Below, piece by piece: positions 32,506 through 41,495 of a stretch of 64,000 bases of DNA. Within the stretch, counting starts at the first letter, position 1. The number at the start of each line of letters is the position of its first letter. Source of the stretch: Psychrobacillus sp032154225 (GTDB lineage: Bacteria > Bacillota > Bacilli > Bacillales_A > Planococcaceae); the NCBI RefSeq assembly GCF_032154225.1, contig NZ_JALDYF010000011.1:54619-118618 (forward strand). The letters are read 5' to 3'. A program made the translations under genes and the position numbers. The notes under the pieces were generated by a model that worked only from the letters and a program-made list of their open reading frames with translations, had not been told where the DNA came from and ran no database searches.

Positions 32506-33042
32506 ATGCTATTTCAAAACGGTAAGTTATCAGTTCGTCCATTAGAACAACAAGATAGTTCATTATTAGTCAAATGGCTTTCGAATCCTGTGGTACTTGA
32601 ATTTTATGAAGGAAGAGATAATGCATTTGATTTGGAGAAAGTACAAGAAAGTTTTTACAATGATGAACCGGAAGTAGTTCGTTGTATCGTTGAAGTGGGA
32701 AAAATAGCAATCGGCTATATTCAATTTTACCGTATAGATGCGGAGGAGAGAACGCTTTACGGTTACACAAATGAAAAAGAAACCATTTATGGAATGGACC
32801 AATTTATCGGAGAAGTGGAATACTGGAACAAAGGTATTGGCACAGCTTTAGTCCAATCAATGGTGGAGTTTTTATTCGAACAAAAGCAAGTAGAACGAGT
32901 GGTGATGGACCCTCAAACATGGAATGAAAGAGCAATTCGCTGCTATGAAAAATGTGGCTTTAACAAGGTGAACCTTTTACCGAAACATGAACTGCATGAG
33001 GGCGAATATCGTGATTGTTGGTTAATTGAATATATAAAATAA
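32506..33042 (+). CDS. GNAT acetyltransferase, AAC(6')-like
   Basis: 178 residues from ATG at 32506, five bases past the YbaK stop; a GTG/ATG at 32479 would overlap that gene. Motifs seen are VKWLSNPVVLEFYEGRD, IYGMDQFIGEVEYWNKGIGT, VMDPQTWNERAIRCYEKCGF and a HELHEGEYRDCWLIEY end, which together recall the aminoglycoside 6'-N-acetyltransferase branch of GNAT. Chromosomal members often have no resistance role, so the substrate is open. Confidence 0.8.
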   Translation: MLFQNGKLSVRPLEQQDSSLLVKWLSNPVVLEFYEGRDNAFDLEKVQESFYNDEPEVVRCIVEVGKIAIGYIQFYRIDAEERTLYGYTNEKETIYGMDQFIGEVEYWNKGIGTALVQSMVEFLFEQKQVERVVMDPQTWNERAIRCYEKCGFNKVNLLPKHELHEGEYRDCWLIEYIK

Positions 33043-33092
33043 GTACCTAGTTCTAAACAATGCAAATTTGTTTAGAATTAGGTGCTTTTTTA
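33043..33092 (+). terminator. Terminator after the AAC(6')-like gene
   Basis: AGTACCTAGTTCTAAACAA pairs (few mismatches) with TTGTTTAGAATTAGGTGCT, T6 follows. Confidence 0.85.
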
Positions 33093-33201
33093 GTGGAAAT
33101 ATGGCAATTATATCATTTGAAAAGATGAAATATTTTTTAGTTGGAAAACCGTCTCCACAGAAGAAATATACCATTTTATTTTCAACCAATATAAAAACTG
33201 T

Positions 33202-33261
33202 TTGACAAATGATAATGATAACCGTTATCATTCAGTAGTAATGAAAATGATTATCAGTTTC
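33202..33261 (+). promoter_or_regulatory. Fur-controlled promoter region
   Basis: TTGACA at 33202 is followed by GATAATGATAACCGTTATC (33211-33229), a near-perfect 19-bp Fur box, and by a second weaker box ATGAAAATGATTATCAGTTT near 33241. Both lie over the promoter of the haem-type importer. Confidence 0.85.
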
Positions 33262-33313
33262 AATGGAGTGTTAACTACGAAGCAACAAACATACATATAC
33301 GGAGGGATACATT

Positions 33314-34315
33314 TTGAAAAAGTTTTACTTAGTTTTACTAATTGCAGTGATCGCGTTATTGACGGCATGTGCGTCAGATGATGCTCCTAAAAAAGAAGAA
33401 GTTTCAAAAACTGAGAGTCCAGAAGTAACGGAGACAGAAAAAGCAGAGGAATCTGCCGATGTTTACAGCCTAGAAAATGATGGGGTCGATCAAACAGCGT
33501 TAGATGAGGCATTAGCACAATTCCCGACAGACGTGCCTGAACGAGTAATAACGACATCTGTTCCATTAACAGAAATGCTACATGTACTTGGTGTTACACC
33601 AGTGGGAGTACCAACTTCTACAAATCCTATCCCAGCAGACTTTGACTCGATTGATCGAATTGGTTCTCCAATGGCACCGGATCTTGAAGTTGTAACGAAT
33701 CTTAAACCAGACTTAATTCTTGGTGCAGAATCACTTCGAAGCACATTAGAAAAAAACTTAGAAGGCTTTGATTTGAAAGCTGCGTACTTAAAAACAGATT
33801 CATTTGATGATTTAAAACTTAGCTTTAAAGCACTAGGAACTTATTTCAATAAAAAAGAAGAAATGAATGCAGTACTAAGCTCACTATTAAACAAAGAAAA
33901 TGAGTTAATTGAGCAAGCAAAAGGCAAAGAGTTACCGAGCGTTATGTTAATGATCGGAACATCAGACTCATTCATGGTAATGAGCGAGAAATCGTATTTA
34001 GGAAGTTTAGTGAAAAAACTTGGTGCGGATAATATTGCAACTTCTACATTAAAAGTTACGGACACGTATTCACCTATTAATATGGAAGACGTTGTAGTTG
34101 CTGACCCAGATATTATTCTAGTATTAGCTTCTGGAGATCATGGTGCATCGAAAGATATGTTCGAAAAAGAAGTACAAAGCAATGATACTTGGACGAAATT
34201 ATCTGCTTATAAAAACGACAATATTCACATCTTGGATTACAATATTTTCGGTGTTACTTCTATCAGTAATGCAGAGCAAGCATTGACGGAAGTCGCAAAT
34301 TATTTTTATAAATAA
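33314..34315 (+). CDS. Haem/siderophore-binding lipoprotein, IsdE-like
   Basis: 333 residues from TTG after ACGGAGGG. Signal peptide with lipobox LLTAC near residue 19, acidic linker, then a class III (helical-backbone) binding domain beginning RVITTSVPLTEMLHVLGVTPVGVPT. The segments GVPTS, RIGSPMAPDLEVV and LASGDHGASKDMF line up by eye with staphylococcal IsdE, whose haem is held by a Met and a His; candidates here are the Met of TEMLHV or SPMAP and the His of GDHG. Fur boxes precede the gene and a HutZ-like gene follows, so haem is the likely ligand. Confidence 0.85.
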   Translation: MKKFYLVLLIAVIALLTACASDDAPKKEEVSKTESPEVTETEKAEESADVYSLENDGVDQTALDEALAQFPTDVPERVITTSVPLTEMLHVLGVTPVGVPTSTNPIPADFDSIDRIGSPMAPDLEVVTNLKPDLILGAESLRSTLEKNLEGFDLKAAYLKTDSFDDLKLSFKALGTYFNKKEEMNAVLSSLLNKENELIEQAKGKELPSVMLMIGTSDSFMVMSEKSYLGSLVKKLGADNIATSTLKVTDTYSPINMEDVVVADPDIILVLASGDHGASKDMFEKEVQSNDTWTKLSAYKNDNIHILDYNIFGVTSISNAEQALTEVANYFYK

Positions 34316-34329
34316 AAGAGGGTTATTAA

Positions 34330-35319
34330 GTGATTAGCAAATCTAGAAGCGGAACGATTGTTACAATTACGTTCATACTTGCAATTGTTGCCGGAGTCAT
34401 TGCTATTGGTTTAGGCAGTGTAACAATACCGGTTCCAGAAATATTAAAGACATTCTTCGGCTCATCCACTACGGATGTGCATGATACGATCATTTGGGAT
34501 ATTCGTTTCCCACGTGTTCTGTTGGCAATGATTATTGGTGCAAACATTGCAATTTCAGGCGCGCTTTTACAGGCAGTAATGGGCAATCCACTTGCAGACC
34601 CTGGATTAACAGGTGTAACAAGTGGAGCAGCAGTTAGTGTACTTGTCATTATGCTCGCAGCTCCAACGTATACACAGTTCATTCCGCTTGCTGCATTTGT
34701 AGGAGGACTTATTGCCGCAACAGTTGTTTATTCCTTGGCATGGAGAAGAAATGGTATTTCACCGATTACGATCATATTGTCTGGGGTTGCGGTGAATGCA
34801 CTTTGTGGTGGCGGAATTGGCTATTTATCTATTATATATAGTGACCGACTTCCTGGTGCTGTTCAATGGTTGAATGGTAGTTTAGCTGCAAAAGGAAATA
34901 ATGCTTTATTCATGGTATTTCCTTATGCAATTGTTGGATGGATATTATCTATTTTCGCTATCCGCAAGGCAAATATTATTCGACTTGGGGATCAAGTTGC
35001 ATCTAATCTTGGGGAAAATGTAACTCGAATTCGTATTGTATTATCCATACTAGCTGTCTTTTTAGCTGCGATTTCAGTTGCCGCAATCGGTATGATTGGA
35101 TTTGTTGGGTTGGTAGTTCCACATATGGCAAGAATGCTCGTTGGTTCAAATTATAAATATATGTTACCTATGAGCATGGCACTTGGAGCACTTGTCTTGT
35201 TGTTGGCGGATACAGGAGGAAGAACTTTATTTGCGCCGATGGAAATACCTGCTGGGATTCTTATGGCTGTTATAGGTGCGCCGTACTTTTTATACTTGAT
35301 GAGAAGGAGGACATTTTAA
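34330..35319 (+). CDS. FecCD-type permease of the haem/siderophore importer
   Basis: 329 residues from GTG, about ten helices, with the FecCD family signature (GALLQAVMGNPLADPGLTG near 78 and GMIGFVGLVVPHMARMLVG near 258, the loop that contacts the ATPase). It starts 14 bp after the binding-protein gene and works as a homodimer in known systems. Confidence 0.93.
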   Translation: MISKSRSGTIVTITFILAIVAGVIAIGLGSVTIPVPEILKTFFGSSTTDVHDTIIWDIRFPRVLLAMIIGANIAISGALLQAVMGNPLADPGLTGVTSGAAVSVLVIMLAAPTYTQFIPLAAFVGGLIAATVVYSLAWRRNGISPITIILSGVAVNALCGGGIGYLSIIYSDRLPGAVQWLNGSLAAKGNNALFMVFPYAIVGWILSIFAIRKANIIRLGDQVASNLGENVTRIRIVLSILAVFLAAISVAAIGMIGFVGLVVPHMARMLVGSNYKYMLPMSMALGALVLLLADTGGRTLFAPMEIPAGILMAVIGAPYFLYLMRRRTF

Positions 35320-35320
35320 T

Positions 35321-36100
35321 ATGTTTGCTGTAGATTCAGTTTCAATTCGGTATGAACAAAAGAATGTCATTACTAATTTTTCTTTCGTAGTCAATCAAGG
35401 AGAAATAGTATCTATTATTGGTCCAAACGGTTCAGGTAAATCTACGTTGCTAAAAGCAGTTTCAAGAAGTATTCCTTATTATGAAGGCACAGTGAATTTC
35501 GAAGGCACAAACTTGAAATCATTGAGCTCCAAACAAGTTGCACGGAAAATGTGTATGCTAAGTCAAAAAAACCAAGCACCAACAGATATGACAGTAATTG
35601 ATCTCGTTTCTTATGGGCGATATCCACATAAAAAATGGTTTGAGAAGTTAAATAACGATGATATGGAAATCGTTCTTTGGGCGCTAGAGAAAACACATTT
35701 GACAGCGTACAAAGATCGAACAGTTTCTTCTTTATCTGGTGGAGAATCACAGCGCGCTTGGATTGCAATGGCTCTTGCTCAGCGACCAAAAGTGCTATTT
35801 CTTGATGAACCAACAACTTATTTAGACATATCTCATCAGCATGAAGTGCTAGAGCTTATTCGTGAATTAAACCGTGATATGGGTATGACAATTGTGATGG
35901 TGCTACATGATCTTAACCAGGCGGCTAGCTATAGCGACAATATCGTTGTCGTCCAAGATGGAAAAAAAGTGATGTGTGGTACGCCAAATGAAGTGATGAC
36001 AGCAGATATGATTCGGAAAGTATATCGAATGGATGCAGAAATTCAATTTATCCCACCCGAGATGAAGCCTCGTATTCATTTGTTAAGCACAGCTCGATAA
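35321..36100 (+). CDS. ATPase of the haem/siderophore importer
   Basis: 259 residues. Walker A GPNGSGKST, signature LSGGESQR, Walker B VLFLDEPTTYLD and H-loop HDLNQ, the FepC/FhuC class. The gene begins one base after the permease stop (TAATATG), indicating tight coupling. Confidence 0.94.
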   Translation: MFAVDSVSIRYEQKNVITNFSFVVNQGEIVSIIGPNGSGKSTLLKAVSRSIPYYEGTVNFEGTNLKSLSSKQVARKMCMLSQKNQAPTDMTVIDLVSYGRYPHKKWFEKLNNDDMEIVLWALEKTHLTAYKDRTVSSLSGGESQRAWIAMALAQRPKVLFLDEPTTYLDISHQHEVLELIRELNRDMGMTIVMVLHDLNQAASYSDNIVVVQDGKKVMCGTPNEVMTADMIRKVYRMDAEIQFIPPEMKPRIHLLSTAR

Positions 36101-36127
36101 AAAATAATAAAAGGCGAGGGATTTAGT

Positions 36128-36634
36128 ATGGTAAAAACAATCGATTTGGAGAAAAATAAAGAAAAGTACTTACAATTTGTAGAGAGCAGAAGAAACTTGA
36201 TTTTGAATATGATTGATGAAGAAGGAAAACCTTTTAGCAGTTGTACTCCATTTGTGAAAAAAGACGGTAAATTGTACATATATATTAGTCAAATCGCAGA
36301 ACATTATGGCCATATAGAAAAAAGCAAATATGTCGATGCAATCCTTATTGCAGATGAATCTGCTACAGCAAATCCATTTGCAACGGAGCGAGTTCGTTGG
36401 AACTGTACACCAAAAAGCATTGGCAATGAAGGGCATGATGACATTTTCGAATTATTTAATGCTGCCTATGGAGCTAAACTTCTGGATGTATTACGCGGAT
36501 TAGATTTTTCTCTTTTCGAATTAACTCCGTTACAAGGACGCTATGTAGTGGGCTTTGGAATGGCATTTGACCTAGATATAGATGCAACTGTTTTTACGCA
36601 TGTTGTTGTAGATAAGAAGAAAGATGCCATATGA
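36128..36634 (+). CDS. HutZ/HugZ-like haem-utilisation protein
   Basis: 168 residues with the split-barrel (pyridoxamine-oxidase-like) fold of HugZ and HutZ: ILNMIDEEGKPFSSCTPFV, KLYIYISQIAEHYGHI, ADESATANPFATERVRW and GRYVVGFGMAFDLDI. Proteobacterial relatives bind and break haem to release iron. Its place behind a Fur-controlled importer strengthens the haem interpretation. Such a protein takes the place of the IsdG-type enzyme usual in Firmicutes. Confidence 0.8.
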   Translation: MVKTIDLEKNKEKYLQFVESRRNLILNMIDEEGKPFSSCTPFVKKDGKLYIYISQIAEHYGHIEKSKYVDAILIADESATANPFATERVRWNCTPKSIGNEGHDDIFELFNAAYGAKLLDVLRGLDFSLFELTPLQGRYVVGFGMAFDLDIDATVFTHVVVDKKKDAI

Positions 36635-37059
36635 CGTATTCTACTGTACTACCAATTTGGAATGCTATTCGCGAAAGATTTCATAAAACTGCAAATGCGT
36701 TGCCAGAACAAGACTTAAGCTTACAACTAGGGACGACATCGATTGGCTCTTTACTACACCACACTGCGGAAGTGGAGTATATGTTTGCACAATGGTTTTT
36801 TGGAAAAGCTATGCCGGAAGATGGAATACCGAAACCTGCTTTGACGAATAAAGATGAACTTGTGGAGTTTTTAGAAGCTTCTAATGAACGTATTCTTCAA
36901 GCAATGAAAGAGCTACCTGAGGAAAATTGGCATAAAAGTATGGAGTCACCAATTGGAGCATCTACTCCGCTAGAAGCTGTAGGAAGACTAATGTATCATA
37001 CGGGAATTCACGCAGGACAGATCTCACTTATTCAGAAAAATGGTAATACTGTAGAATAA
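36631..37059 (+). CDS. DinB-like protein in the haem operon
   Basis: 142 residues, DinB/YfiT fold with ligand helices LGTTSIGSLLHHTAEVEYMF and LMYHTGIHAGQISLIQ. The ATG overlaps the stop of the HutZ-like gene (ATGA), so translation is coupled. Why a DinB protein follows a haem-uptake operon is not clear; a metal or thiol role is possible. Confidence 0.8.
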   Translation: MTYSTVLPIWNAIRERFHKTANALPEQDLSLQLGTTSIGSLLHHTAEVEYMFAQWFFGKAMPEDGIPKPALTNKDELVEFLEASNERILQAMKELPEENWHKSMESPIGASTPLEAVGRLMYHTGIHAGQISLIQKNGNTVE

Positions 37060-37132
37060 TAAAGTGTTAGAAATGAACACAAAATCCCTGTGAATTTTCG
37101 TGGGTACTGAAAAAGTCATCAAAAGGATTTTG

Positions 37133-37176
37133 AAGCGATTAAGTGAACGAATTATTGTTCACTTAATCGCTTTTTA
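37133..37176 (+). terminator. Terminator of the haem operon
   Basis: AAGCGATTAAGTGAAC, eight-base loop, GTTCACTTAATCGCTT, T4. Confidence 0.9.
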
Positions 37177-37186
37177 TGTGGGAACC

Positions 37187-37317
37187 GTTGATTTACGTTC
37201 CAGGCGGACGCGTTCCGCGGGGTGAGCGATGAACCATCACCGCCCCTACGGGTACGTTGTGTTGTTTCATCTTCCTCACTGATGCCGAAGGAGTCGCTGC
37301 CTTGCACTCCAATCAAC
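37187..37317. repeat. Bacillaceae-type repeat (GTTGATT...AATCAAC)
   Basis: Opens GTTGATTTACGTTCCAGGCG and closes GCCTTGCACTCCAATCAAC, which are imperfect inverted ends; the inside is GC-rich (CGCGGGGTGAGCGATG, GAAGGAGTCGCTGCC). I recognise this as a dispersed intergenic repeat widespread in Bacillaceae. Confidence 0.75.
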
Positions 37318-37401
37318 TAATATATGCCTATGTTAAAAGAATTCTATCTAAAAAAACCATCTTATTACGGTAAAATAAAGTAAATGTAGGTGGTGCTCCT
37401 C

Positions 37402-37500
37402 GTGATTTCAAACCAAGGAACCCTTCAACTAAGTCCATACATGGCAATCTATGATATTGTCATGCCAAAAGATAATATGCTTCGCCAACTAACCACCTAA
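37402..37500 (+). pseudogene. IS1182-like transposase, N-terminal remnant
   Basis: Thirty-two codons from GTG, reading ISNQGTLQLSPYMAIYDIV then MPKDNMLRQL before a stop. The LSPYM-(A/E)-(I/L)YD..(I/V)PKDN.LRQ pattern is the start of IS1182-family transposases as I remember them. The rest of the element is missing, so this is a scar. Confidence 0.6.
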
Positions 37501-37502
37501 AA

Positions 37503-38095
37503 TTATTTTGTCCACCAGTCAAATAGTAGTTCTGCACGCTTGTCAGATGAAGGATAAAGTATATGAAATACAGGAAGTGTGACTTCATTCAAATCTTCAT
37601 TTTCCTAAAAAATTGTTAACCATTCTTCAAAATTTCTTAATACCTTAACAATCTTATGAGAGGATTGGCTAATAAAACCAACCCTGTATTCATGATTTTC
37701 TTCTCCTTCATCACATATAAATACCCAGTGATCATTAGACTGTTCGTATGCATCAAACATAGTAAAAGAAATAAGTTTAGTGAAGTCAATTTTTTCATTA
37801 GTATCCGTAATTAAGACTTGAACGGGAATATTGGGAAATGTATGAGTTAACAGGCTGATATCCCCACAAGGTGTTCCTCTACCAACTCCCCCGATCGGTT
37901 CAAAATCTAATAAAAACATACCATTTGAGAGTTTCATTTAAAATTCTTTGAAGGAATTTGGTAATGGATAGCCAAGTTTATCCTCATATTCAGCGATCAT
38001 TTCATTTGTTATAACTTCGTTATGATCCACATCTGGATACCTTTTATTGAATTGTTCAATGAACTCAGTGATATAAATTCACTTTTTTCTAACAT
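37503..38095 (-). pseudogene. SMI1/KNR4 (SUKH) family protein, multiply broken
   Basis: Read leftward, an ATG at 38095 opens MLEKSEF, a frameshift near 38065 leads to FIEQFNKRYPDV and IAEYEDKLGYPLPNSFKEF, then an in-frame TAA, immediately followed by ATG and 110 open codons (KLSNGMFLLDFEPIGGVGRG ...), then an in-frame TAG at 37607, and a further 33 open codons ending DWWTK. The E...LG.PLP.S.K.F core and the late LRNFEEWL helix are typical of SUKH immunity-type proteins. Three lesions show it is dead. Confidence 0.7.
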
Positions 38096-38401
38096 AGATT
38101 AAGGTGATCAGTTGATTATAAGGTTTAATACCATATTTTACAGCAGTCTATATTCTATCGCTACTTTGAATAGACCCTTGAAATCCCTGTGACAAATTCT
38201 TAATAGTTAAATAAATATTTCCCCAAAATTAAAATACTTATAATTGCTTAATATTGAATTATGTTACAATACCTTTTAAGGACTTTTTGCTTATAAATAA
38301 AATAGGAAATGAGGTGGGTATGGAGTTAGTCATAGCGATATTTAAAGAGAATTAAAGCTAATTACTATTTCATTCTATTCTAAAAAGGCAGGTTACTATT
38401 C
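38096..38401. other. Intergenic region before the chemoreceptor gene
   Basis: AT-rich, without a recognisable repeat. A 12-codon frame at 38320-38355 after GAGGTGGG could be a leader peptide but has no other support. The promoter of the chemoreceptor gene must lie here; no clear pair was found. Confidence 0.35.
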
Positions 38402-40102
38402 ATGAGGTTCAGAAATTTCAAGATAAACACAAAGTTCAATTTATTGCTGATTGGTGTCATTCTTTTCTTAACTATTATTATAAGCCTTGTAGCAAAATCT
38501 CAAATAAACAAAGTAATGAACGAAGTTTTTACGGACAGAGTAGAAATATTATCAGGAATTGGATATAACTGGTTGGATGAAGTGTACGAGGGTGAATGGA
38601 CTGTTAAAGACGGAGAGTTGTATAAAGGAGATATGAAAATCTCGAGTAATACCGATTTTATTGATGAAATGGGAACAATCACAGAAGGCATTGTCACGAT
38701 ATTCCAAAATGATACGAGGGTTATGACGAATGTAATGGTGGACGGAGAAAGATCAATTGGGACGAAAGCTAGTGCAGAAGTAAGTGATCTTGTGCTTAAA
38801 AAAGGTGAAACATACATAGGAGAAGCCGATGTTGTAGGGCAAAAACATCTCACAATATACAAGCCTATAAAAGATGCCAATGGAAAAAATATTGGAATGT
38901 GGTTTGTAGGGGTACCCATTCAAATTATAAGTGACACGGTTTTTGCTTTATTATTTAAAATTATTTCGGTTTTGGTTGGTGCTGGAGCAGTTGCAATTAT
39001 TGGTAGCCTTTTACTGACAAGAACAATTATCCGTCCTATTCTTACGATAAATAATCAACTGAAAGAAATTTCAGAAGGGGAAGGTGACTTAACTAAGGAG
39101 CTGGTAGTTAATACGAAAGATGAAATAGGGGAGTTAGCTAATTCATTCAATAAAATGCTTGGCAGTCTCCGAACGATGATGCGTCAAATTAGTATTACAT
39201 CCGACCAAGTAGCTTCTTCCTCTGAAGAGCTAACAGCAAGCGCTGAACAGACAACTGAGGCAACGGATCAAATTGCAGCTTCTATTCATGAAATAGCGGA
39301 CGGATCGAAAGCACAAGTACAGGGAGCAGATGAGAGTTCAAAGGCTATGCAAGAAATTACGATGGATATTCAACGAGTAGCCGAATCAACTTCATCTATT
39401 TCTAAAGCAGCTGTGGAAACAAATGAAGAAGCTATTAGTGGAAATGAATCGCTTCAAAAAGTAATACTTCAAATGAATACAATTCATTTATCTGTGGATC
39501 AATCGGCTTCTGTTGTAAAACAGCTAGGTGAGCAATCGGAGGAAATTGGAAATATCCTTGGAGTTATAACTGGGATAGCAGATCAAACGAATTTATTAGC
39601 TCTAAATGCTGCAATTGAAGCAGCACGTGCAGGAGAACATGGAAAAGGTTTTGCTGTTGTTGCAGACGAAGTAAGAAAACTGGCGGAGCAATCTAAAATA
39701 TCCGCAGATCAGATTGCTAGTTTAATTAAGCAAATACAGGGAGATACAGCACATGCAGTTAATGTGATGGAGCAAGGGACTGTTGAAGTAAATGCTGGTA
39801 TGCAAGTTGTAAAGGAAACAGAAACAGGGTTTCAAAAAATTCTAACGTCTATAGAGCTTGTAGCCTCACAAATCCAAGAGGTTTCAGCAGTGGCGGAGGA
39901 AATGTCCGCAAGTGCAGAACAAGTGAATGCTTCTACGGAAGAAATGGCTACGATTGCTCAAATATCTGCATCTAATACACAAAATGTTGCAGCAGCTTCA
40001 GAGGAACAGTTAGCATCCATGGAAGAAATTTCTGCTTCCGCTTCTTCGATGGCCAAAATGGCAGAAGATTTACAAGGGCTTATTCATAAATTTAAATTTT
40101 AG
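38402..40102 (+). CDS. Methyl-accepting chemotaxis protein
   Basis: 566 residues: membrane helix at about 13-33, extracellular single-Cache-type sensor (about 35-180, with the conserved GETYIGEADVVGQKHLTIYKPI), second helix about 182-208, HAMP, and a long signalling coiled coil with the invariant hairpin tip (IADQTNLLALNAAIEAARAG near 398). It relays ligand binding to CheW/CheA. No chemotaxis genes lie nearby. The GNAT gene follows 11 bp downstream. Confidence 0.95.
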   Translation: MRFRNFKINTKFNLLLIGVILFLTIIISLVAKSQINKVMNEVFTDRVEILSGIGYNWLDEVYEGEWTVKDGELYKGDMKISSNTDFIDEMGTITEGIVTIFQNDTRVMTNVMVDGERSIGTKASAEVSDLVLKKGETYIGEADVVGQKHLTIYKPIKDANGKNIGMWFVGVPIQIISDTVFALLFKIISVLVGAGAVAIIGSLLLTRTIIRPILTINNQLKEISEGEGDLTKELVVNTKDEIGELANSFNKMLGSLRTMMRQISITSDQVASSSEELTASAEQTTEATDQIAASIHEIADGSKAQVQGADESSKAMQEITMDIQRVAESTSSISKAAVETNEEAISGNESLQKVILQMNTIHLSVDQSASVVKQLGEQSEEIGNILGVITGIADQTNLLALNAAIEAARAGEHGKGFAVVADEVRKLAEQSKISADQIASLIKQIQGDTAHAVNVMEQGTVEVNAGMQVVKETETGFQKILTSIELVASQIQEVSAVAEEMSASAEQVNASTEEMATIAQISASNTQNVAAASEEQLASMEEISASASSMAKMAEDLQGLIHKFKF

Positions 40103-40113
40103 GGGCAGAACAT

Positions 40114-40566
40114 ATGAAGCTAACAAATATAACTCGTGAAAATTGGTTGGAAATTGTTATTCTAACTACTAATCAAGACGGCAAAGCAACAATTTCTGAA
40201 GAATTTGTTGCATCTAATGCAGTATCGATTGTTCAGTCTGTGTTTGAAGAAGGATGGATTATTAAGGGCATTCAAGTAGACGATGCCTTAGTAGGCTTTA
40301 CTATGTACGGATTTCCAACTGAGCATAATCATTACGATATTTGCCGATTTATGATAGATAGAAACTATCAAGGAAAAGGATATGGTAGACAAGCACTTCA
40401 GTTAATCATTAATGAATTGAAAACAAATGATGATTGCCAAAATATTTATTTATCGACCGAGCCTGACAATGAACGGGCAATAAAACTGTATGAAAGCTTT
40501 GGTTTTCAGCAGACTGGAAAAGTAATTGAAGGTGAAATGGAGTATTGTCTTTCATATGAAAAATAA
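40114..40566 (+). CDS. GNAT N-acetyltransferase
   Basis: 150 residues with DRNYQGKGYGRQALQLII (acetyl-CoA loop) and STEPDNERAKLYE-like segment NERAIKLYESFGF. It resembles the spermidine/diamine acetyltransferase branch (FMIDRNYQGKGYG). Probably cotranscribed with the chemoreceptor, followed by a terminator. Confidence 0.85.
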   Translation: MKLTNITRENWLEIVILTTNQDGKATISEEFVASNAVSIVQSVFEEGWIIKGIQVDDALVGFTMYGFPTEHNHYDICRFMIDRNYQGKGYGRQALQLIINELKTNDDCQNIYLSTEPDNERAIKLYESFGFQQTGKVIEGEMEYCLSYEK

Positions 40567-40593
40567 GAAGTAATCGAAACAAAATACTAATTG

Positions 40594-40627
40594 AAAGACC
40601 AAATCGCATTGTGATTTGGTCTTTTCT
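40594..40627 (+). terminator. Terminator after the GNAT gene
   Basis: AAGACCAAATC, loop, GATTTGGTCTT, T-rich tail. Confidence 0.85.
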
Positions 40628-40736
40628 GCTTTTTAAACAAGCAGGACTATTAAATTTATAAAGAAGGAATTTACAGAAATAAATTGAATTAGTATATATA
40701 TAGGGAGATATCTTAATATTTGGAAGGAGAATTACT

Positions 40737-41000
40737 TTGGTGTATTTATATTCAATATTCTACTTTCTAGTAGTAAGTTCGATGATTCTTTGGGCTTTGT
40801 TTTATCATATAGCGAACGAAAAAAGAAAGAAGTACAATCAATTTTTCTTGATTTCAATGTTCTTATCATTCTTAATCATTCTTGTAATAAGCCCTTTCAT
40901 GGTAATAGTGCAATTATATTATCTGATGAACTTTTGTGTAATAGTAACTTTGGTTTACTTGTCTGGATACTTAAATTCAAAAACAAGGAAAGTGTGGTGA
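40737..41000 (+). CDS. Small membrane protein, first gene of a coupled set
   Basis: 87 residues from TTG at 40737, eight bases after GGAAGGAG. Three hydrophobic segments fill most of the chain (about 3-23, 36-56, 58-78). No family recognised. Its stop overlaps the GTG of the next gene (GTGA), so the two products are made together. Confidence 0.65.
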   Translation: MVYLYSIFYFLVVSSMILWALFYHIANEKRKKYNQFFLISMFLSFLIILVISPFMVIVQLYYLMNFCVIVTLVYLSGYLNSKTRKVW

Positions 41001-41158
41001 TTACGATAGAAGCATTGGGGATTGTTTTGGTTTTATGGGTTTTCTTATGGTCAATTACAAAAACATTAGAAAAGTTAACGGATAAGGTTTTAGAGAAACA
41101 GGATAAACAGTATAAATTGTTAGAGGAAATAAAATCTAGATTAGATGAGAAAGAATGA
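40997..41158 (+). CDS. Micro-protein with one membrane helix and a coiled coil
   Basis: 53 residues from GTG at 40997, overlapping the upstream stop by GTGA. One N-terminal helix (ALGIVLVLWVFLWSI) is followed by a charged coiled coil (TLEKLTDKVLEKQDKQYKLL). Topology resembles small accessory subunits, but no family is known to me. It is below the usual gene length cut-off, and longer frames over it start out of context. Confidence 0.6.
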   Translation: MITIEALGIVLVLWVFLWSITKTLEKLTDKVLEKQDKQYKLLEEIKSRLDEKE

Positions 41159-41192
41159 ACTTTTTGAAGGCAGGAGTTGGAGGGGATTTTTT

Positions 41193-41495
41193 ATGTTGCA
41201 AAATATCATCATAATAACAATTGTCAGTGTAGTTGTGAACTGGATTTTATCAGCAATTTTTAAAAATGAAGAAAAGTTAGATAGTGGATTTGTATTTACT
41301 TATTATAAATTAAGTTATAGGAGAAAGATGATTCGGACTTTATGGATGGCTCCAATAATTTTTCTTGGACTTCTAGCTTTATATCGTTTTGCGGACAAAA
41401 GCTCTAATGATGTTCTTATTCTATCCATAATCACTTTAATTATTTTCTTGATACAATTGACATATACCTATACTAATTGGAAGAAGAGTGAATGA
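41193..41495 (+). CDS. Small membrane protein
   Basis: 100 residues from ATG at 41193 after GGAGGGG; an upstream ATG at 41145 overlaps the previous gene without a site. Three hydrophobic segments (about 2-20, 50-68, 75-93) and a basic middle (YYKLSYRRKMIRTLW). Unrecognised. The stop overlaps the next start (ATGA). Confidence 0.6.
   Translation: MLQNIIIITIVSVVVNWILSAIFKNEEKLDSGFVFTYYKLSYRRKMIRTLWMAPIIFLGLLALYRFADKSSNDVLILSIITLIIFLIQLTYTYTNWKKSE

Noticed and set aside
33314..34315. Ferrichrome-binding protein as the label for the haem-type binding protein
   Set aside because: The IsdE-like segments and the HutZ-like gene behind it favour haem, though this needs proof.
38320..38355. Twelve-codon leader peptide before the chemoreceptor gene
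   Set aside because: A ribosome-like GAGGTGGG precedes it, but there is no attenuator structure or conserved content.
40790..40996. Longer frame for the 53-residue micro-protein
   Set aside because: The upstream part is an out-of-frame reading of the preceding membrane-protein gene; the GTGA overlap marks the real start.
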